Assembly (NCBI GenBank): GCA_023663725.1
Contig: JAMPGX010000003.1
Location: forward strand, 1-64,000
DNA length: 64,000 nucleotides
DNA from: a bacterium
GTDB lineage: Bacteria; Bacillota; Clostridia; Lachnospirales; Lachnospiraceae
Reading direction: 5' to 3'
Under the pieces are notes generated by a model. The model had not been told where the DNA came from. It made no database searches and saw nothing but the letters and a program-made list of their open reading frames with translations. A program made the translations under genes and the position numbers. Positions 60,291 to 64,000 of the stretch are shown piece by piece (position 1 is the first letter of the stretch; every line of letters begins with the position of its first letter).

Positions 60291-61637
60291 ATGGTTAGGG
60301 ATATGACAAAGGGCTCGCCCATGAGGTTGATTCTGGGGTTTTCCATTCCGCTTTTGTTAGGCTTCCTGTTCCAGCAGTTCTATAATCTGATGGATACGGT
60401 GATTGTGGGGAGGATCCTGGGGCCGGATAATCTGGCGGCGGTAGGGGCGACAGGCTCCATTAATTTCATGATCATTGGTTTCTGTATGGGGATATGCAGT
60501 GGTTTTTCCATCCCTGTTTCCCATAAATTTGGGGCGGGAGATTATGTGGGGCTTCGCTGTGTGGTAGCCAACTGTGTCTGGCTGGCGGCGATATTTGCCG
60601 TCATTATGACGATACTGACCACTATATTGTGTCGTTATATTCTGGTGGCTATGAGGACGCCTGACAATATTCTGGATGCGGCGTATTCCTATATATGGGT
60701 AATCTTTCTGGGAATTCCCGTGACATTTCTGTACAATATGACTGCCGGTGTAATCAGGGCCCTCGGAGATAGCAGGACGCCAGTAATCTTTCTGGTAATG
60801 TCCTCTTTTCTCAACATAGGGCTTGATCTGTTCTTTATTGTCTGTCTGCATTGGGGCGTGCAGGGGGCGGCTTGGGCTACCGTGATTTCCCAGGGCGTAT
60901 CCGGCCTGTGTTGTCTGCTGTTTATGATCAAACGCTTTGACATCCTGCGCATCCGCAGGGAAGAGTGGGCGGTCAATCGGCATCTGATGGGGACGCTGTG
61001 CGGTATGGGGATTCCTATGGGTCTGCAGTACTCGATCACCGCGATTGGCAGCGTCATATTACAGAGCGCCACCAATACGCTGGGCTCCGACGCGGTGGCG
61101 GCAGTGACAGCCGCGGGCAAGATCAGCGGCTTTTTGGCCTGTCCCTTCGACGCCATGGGTTCCACTATGGCTACATATGGCGGACAGAATGTAGGCGCGG
61201 GAAAGCTGGAGCGCATTGGTCAGGGCCTCAAGTCCTGTATTCTGCTGGGGGCAGGATATTCGGTTGTCGCTCTTGGCGTCAGCATATGCTTCGGAAGGTC
61301 CCTTGCCATGCTGTTTCTGGATGCCTCCGAGACAGCGATCATCGAAAATGTAAGGCTTTTTCTTACCCTGGCCACGGCGTTTTATTTCCCCCTGGCCCTG
61401 GTCAATATCATCCGATTCATGATACAGGGAGTGGGATTTCCCACCTTTGCGATTCTCGCGGGCGTGTTCGAGATGGTGGCGAGGGCCCTGGCCGGTTTTG
61501 TGCTGGTGCCGCGCCTGGGCTATACGGGCTCCTGTCTGGGCAGTCCCATCGCCTGGGTTCTGGCGGATATCTTCCTGATTCCCGCATACTTTCATGTCCG
61601 AAAAAAGCTGCAAAAGCGCAGGGAGTCAGAGAAATAG
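60291..61637 (+). CDS. MATE-family efflux transporter
   Basis: A 448-residue multidrug/toxin extrusion transporter with about 12 membrane helices in two similar halves. The N-half has FQQFYNLMDTVIVGRILGPD and AVGATGSINFMIIGF; the C-half has GLQYSITAIGSVILQSATN and AAGKISGFLACPFDAMGS. Such carriers export cationic compounds by cation antiport. GAAGAGGGA lies upstream of the ATG at 60291; the frame from 60273 begins with TTG inside that site. It has its own promoter and is monocistronic in appearance. Confidence 0.9.
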   Translation: MVRDMTKGSPMRLILGFSIPLLLGFLFQQFYNLMDTVIVGRILGPDNLAAVGATGSINFMIIGFCMGICSGFSIPVSHKFGAGDYVGLRCVVANCVWLAAIFAVIMTILTTILCRYILVAMRTPDNILDAAYSYIWVIFLGIPVTFLYNMTAGVIRALGDSRTPVIFLVMSSFLNIGLDLFFIVCLHWGVQGAAWATVISQGVSGLCCLLFMIKRFDILRIRREEWAVNRHLMGTLCGMGIPMGLQYSITAIGSVILQSATNTLGSDAVAAVTAAGKISGFLACPFDAMGSTMATYGGQNVGAGKLERIGQGLKSCILLGAGYSVVALGVSICFGRSLAMLFLDASETAIIENVRLFLTLATAFYFPLALVNIIRFMIQGVGFPTFAILAGVFEMVARALAGFVLVPRLGYTGSCLGSPIAWVLADIFLIPAYFHVRKKLQKRRESEK

Positions 61638-61638
61638 T

Positions 61639-61667
61639 TTGCGTTTTTGCATAATATGAGATATAAT
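61639..61667 (+). promoter_or_regulatory. Promoter of the GGDEF gene
   Basis: TTGCGT (61639-61644), 17-base spacer, perfect TATAAT (61662-61667). The -35 overlaps the end of the MATE gene. Confidence 0.65.
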
Positions 61668-61736
61668 TTGTATGATATTTTCTGGAAGGATGAATGAGCA
61701 TGTGCGGAAAAGTACAGAAAGAGAGGTATATTTTGC

Positions 61737-63227
61737 ATGTTGGTTAAAACGTCAATTGTATGCCTCCTGATGATTCTCTATATGATTGGGTTCTACTACC
61801 GCAAGCCCCATATTCCGGTCAAGTCCACCAGGATCTTTCAGATGCTCACGGTCGTCGCGCTCGTGAATACTCTGTTTGATCTGATTACGATCTATACGGT
61901 CAATCACAGGGATCAGATTCCGGAGGGATTGAATCTGGTTGCTCATATCATCTACCTGTTGTCTATACTGATATTTGTCTATCTCCTGTTTCTGTATTTG
62001 AGAAGCTATCTGGAGGGGGGGCGTGTATTCTCCAGAGCGCTGAGGTTCTGGCAGACTGTTCCGGTTGTCGTGTCGAGCCTGGGAATTCTGATTCTGCCCA
62101 TTACCTATGTGCAGGGCGTGGTGACAGACTATTCTCTGGGTCCCAAGGCATATGCTCTGTATGCGAGTCTTGTGATCTATTTGGTCCTGATTCTGTACTA
62201 TTGTCTCCGGTACTGGGAAGCGCTCGATGGGGATAAGAGATTGACAATCATTCTCGCGATTCCGATCTATGCGGTGGTAGCAGTGATTCAGATGCTTCTG
62301 CCGGAGACGCTGATTGTGATCGTTGCCTCGACGATGATTATGCTGGGCCTTATCCTGAGCAATGAGAATACGGAAAAGTATATGGATGAGAAGACCTCCC
62401 TGTTCAACCAGTTCTCCTTTGAGACGGTTCTGGATGAGACGGACTTTCAGAGGCAGAAGCTGTCCGTGGCAGTTCTGTGCTTCTGTAAGACGGAGAACAG
62501 CATGGATTGGGAGCAAAACAGCCGTATTTTTCAGGATATTTACAGGGAAATCCGACCGTACCGTCTGCAGGGATACCGTATCTGTGAGAATGGTGTGGCC
62601 TTTATCACCAATTCGGAGGACAGAGCCCGAACGGTGTTGGAGGAGGTCAAGAGCGCTCTGGAGGATCACTATGGTCAGGAGAGTCTGATTATCGCGACGA
62701 GACTTCTGTCTGAAGAGAGTACCGTCTCCAAGCAGGACTGCATGCGCAGCGTCATTGCTTTCTGTACGGAGACCGGAAGTCATTTTGCCTATATCGACTA
62801 TCTGACCCATATATATAATCGTAACGCTTTTGAGCGGGATATTGCCAAGCTGCAGGATGGCGACGAGGGATATTATGTTATCGCAGATCTGAACGGTCTG
62901 AAGATGGTGAATGATACCATAGGACATTCGGCAGGAGATGAGCTGTTACAGAGGTTTGCGCGATTGCTGGCTGATGCGGCGGGGACTCAGGGAAGAGTGT
63001 ACCGTCAGGGTGGAGACGAATTCGCGGTACTGTACAACGGGAACGCGGAGGAGTTGGTCCGCGAGCTGAAAAAGCAGTGCGACGTTCATAATCAGACCCG
63101 CAACATACCCATCAGCTACGCTATAGGCTATTGCCATCTCAGCGAAGAAGATTTCCTGAACGTGGCTGACCGGAGAATGTACGAGGATAAGAGAAGAATC
63201 AAGCAGGGCAAGACCGGCGCTTCATAA
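61737..63227 (+). CDS. Membrane-bound GGDEF diguanylate cyclase
   Basis: A 496-residue protein. Six or seven membrane helices fill residues about 1-205 (VKTSIVCLLMILYMIGFYY, IIYLLSILIFVYLLFLYL). A middle domain (about 215-360) is unassigned. The GGDEF domain begins near DYLTHIYNRNAFERDI and has DLNGLKMVNDTIGHSAGDEL and the intact RQGGDEFAVLY (GGDEF at 425-429). There is no RxxD inhibitory site before the motif, so feedback by c-di-GMP may be weak. It would make c-di-GMP from two GTP and so oppose the HD-GYP enzymes at 23-27 kb. AGAGAGG precedes the ATG. Confidence 0.88.
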   Translation: MLVKTSIVCLLMILYMIGFYYRKPHIPVKSTRIFQMLTVVALVNTLFDLITIYTVNHRDQIPEGLNLVAHIIYLLSILIFVYLLFLYLRSYLEGGRVFSRALRFWQTVPVVVSSLGILILPITYVQGVVTDYSLGPKAYALYASLVIYLVLILYYCLRYWEALDGDKRLTIILAIPIYAVVAVIQMLLPETLIVIVASTMIMLGLILSNENTEKYMDEKTSLFNQFSFETVLDETDFQRQKLSVAVLCFCKTENSMDWEQNSRIFQDIYREIRPYRLQGYRICENGVAFITNSEDRARTVLEEVKSALEDHYGQESLIIATRLLSEESTVSKQDCMRSVIAFCTETGSHFAYIDYLTHIYNRNAFERDIAKLQDGDEGYYVIADLNGLKMVNDTIGHSAGDELLQRFARLLADAAGTQGRVYRQGGDEFAVLYNGNAEELVRELKKQCDVHNQTRNIPISYAIGYCHLSEEDFLNVADRRMYEDKRRIKQGKTGAS

Positions 63228-63257
63228 TTAGGTAGAACAGGAGATGGTAAGTCAGGT

Positions 63258-64000
63258 ATGCTATTCAATTCGGTTGTCTTCATCATTATCTTCCTGCCCA
63301 TTGCGTTGCTGGGCTGGTATCTGTTACAGCAGTTGAAAAGCGCTGTGTGGGCAAGGCTTTTCCTGATCGGCATGTCTCTCTGGTTCTATGGGTATTACAA
63401 TATCTATTATCTGTGGATATTGATTGCAAGCGTGTTATTTAATTATCTATGCGGCAAGCTGATTGTCGCCGCAAGGAGAGTCTGCCTGCGAAGGCTGTGG
63501 CTTGCCTGCGGTATCGTGGGCAATCTTGGCTTGCTGTTCTATTTTAAGTACTTCAACTTTTTCCTGGACAATTGCAATTTCCTGCTGCACACGCAGTGGC
63601 AGATCGAAAGCATTGCCCTGCCGCTCGGAATCAGCTTCTACACCTTTCAGCAGATATCCTATCTCGCGGACTGCTGCCGGCAGGATGCGGGAAAGTATTC
63701 CTTTATAGAATATGCCTGCTTTATCACCTTTTTTCCCCAGCTGATAGCGGGGCCCATCGTGCTCCACGGCGAATTTATCCCTCAACTGCGGGAGAGGCAG
63801 AACCGTCGGCCTACCGCCGAGGGCATGTTTGACGGGCTGGGGCTGTTTATTCTTGGGCTGGCCAAGAAGGTGTTGTTGGCGGATGTGCTGGCCATCATTG
63901 TCAATGGAGAATACGGCAGTATTCCCTATCTGGACGCCCTGTCCGCATGGATTACGATTATCTGCTATATGCTGGAGCTGTATTTTGATTTCAGCGGGTA
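63258..64000 (+). CDS. MBOAT-family membrane O-acyltransferase, cut by the window end
   Basis: 247 codons of a multi-helix protein: MLFNSVVFIIIFLPIALLGW, LLFYFKYFNFFLDNCNFLL, then ALPLGISFYTFQQISYLADC and FFPQLIAGPIVLHGEF, ending YFDFSG at the edge. These are landmarks of AlgI/DltB-type MBOAT enzymes, which transfer acyl groups to exported polysaccharides. The catalytic His lies beyond the window. AGGAGATGG lies upstream, and the GGDEF gene ends 30 bases before, so a c-di-GMP-linked exopolysaccharide theme is possible. Confidence 0.88.
   Translation, partial: MLFNSVVFIIIFLPIALLGWYLLQQLKSAVWARLFLIGMSLWFYGYYNIYYLWILIASVLFNYLCGKLIVAARRVCLRRLWLACGIVGNLGLLFYFKYFNFFLDNCNFLLHTQWQIESIALPLGISFYTFQQISYLADCCRQDAGKYSFIEYACFITFFPQLIAGPIVLHGEFIPQLRERQNRRPTAEGMFDGLGLFILGLAKKVLLADVLAIIVNGEYGSIPYLDALSAWITIICYMLELYFDFSG

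Overview
The window looks like the chromosome of a gut-type Firmicute, most likely a Lachnospiraceae member. Reasons: strong AGGAGG-type ribosome binding sites, sigma-A promoters of the TTGACA-17-TATAAT kind, a single-operon chemotaxis cluster, DegV, DUF1836, DUF4867 and LspA-like proteins typical of Clostridia, and many intergenic palindromic repeats. No rRNA, tRNA or CRISPR array was seen. The backbone has moderate to high GC. Two clearly AT-rich islands (about 6.4-9.7 kb and 49.2-53.2 kb) look acquired.

Layout. 1-6.4 kb is the end of an integrative element: remnants of a sigma-like protein and a DinG-type helicase, a small DUF6870-like protein, and three tandem large serine recombinases. 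6.4-12.6 kb is an AT-rich accessory and decay zone: an 11-codon Cys-rich ORF coupled to an IucA/IucC-like enzyme, a membrane-anchored helical-repeat protein, 117-bp direct repeats bracketing a broken AAA ATPase, and an intact Fic-fold protein lacking the catalytic His. 12.5-14.7 kb holds a 53-codon exported-looking peptide gene convergent with a large double HTH/TPR-like regulator, with a long inverted repeat over the peptide promoter. This is a candidate peptide-signalling system. 14.8-23 kb carries an AraC regulator, an anchored hypothetical protein, two copies of a structured intergenic element, a D,D-carboxypeptidase, a DUF2185-DUF4241 protein and an HD plus HSP90-like ATPase fusion.

23-34 kb is a signalling block in one direction: HPt, REC-HD-GYP, histidine kinase, REC with degenerate HD-GYP, then CheR, CheB, CheY-like, CheA, CheW and a short-loop chemoreceptor, closed by a terminator. 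A LacI regulator and a solute-binding-like lipoprotein follow. 37-45 kb is mostly minus-strand housekeeping: HelD-like helicase, carbamate kinase, EPSP synthase, a PIG-L deacetylase with a heptad-repeat tail, and DegV, plus a plus-strand LspA-like gene. 45.5-47.6 kb has DUF1836, cysteine synthase and an Rrf2 regulator with IscR-like cysteines.

47.6-53.9 kb is a second accessory zone: a type I toxin-antitoxin-like locus, a decayed excisionase, a 33-codon peptide, a 77-residue protein resembling the N-terminal domain of SPASM peptide maturases, and a two-protein ABC exporter whose second half is broken by one in-frame stop. This resembles a small peptide modification/export locus. 53.9-60.1 kb is a sugar catabolic operon: GH127 arabinofuranosidase, xylulokinase-type kinase, DUF4867, and a fucose/arabinose isomerase-family protein. 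60.2-64 kb has a MATE exporter, a membrane GGDEF protein and the start of an MBOAT acyltransferase cut by the window edge.
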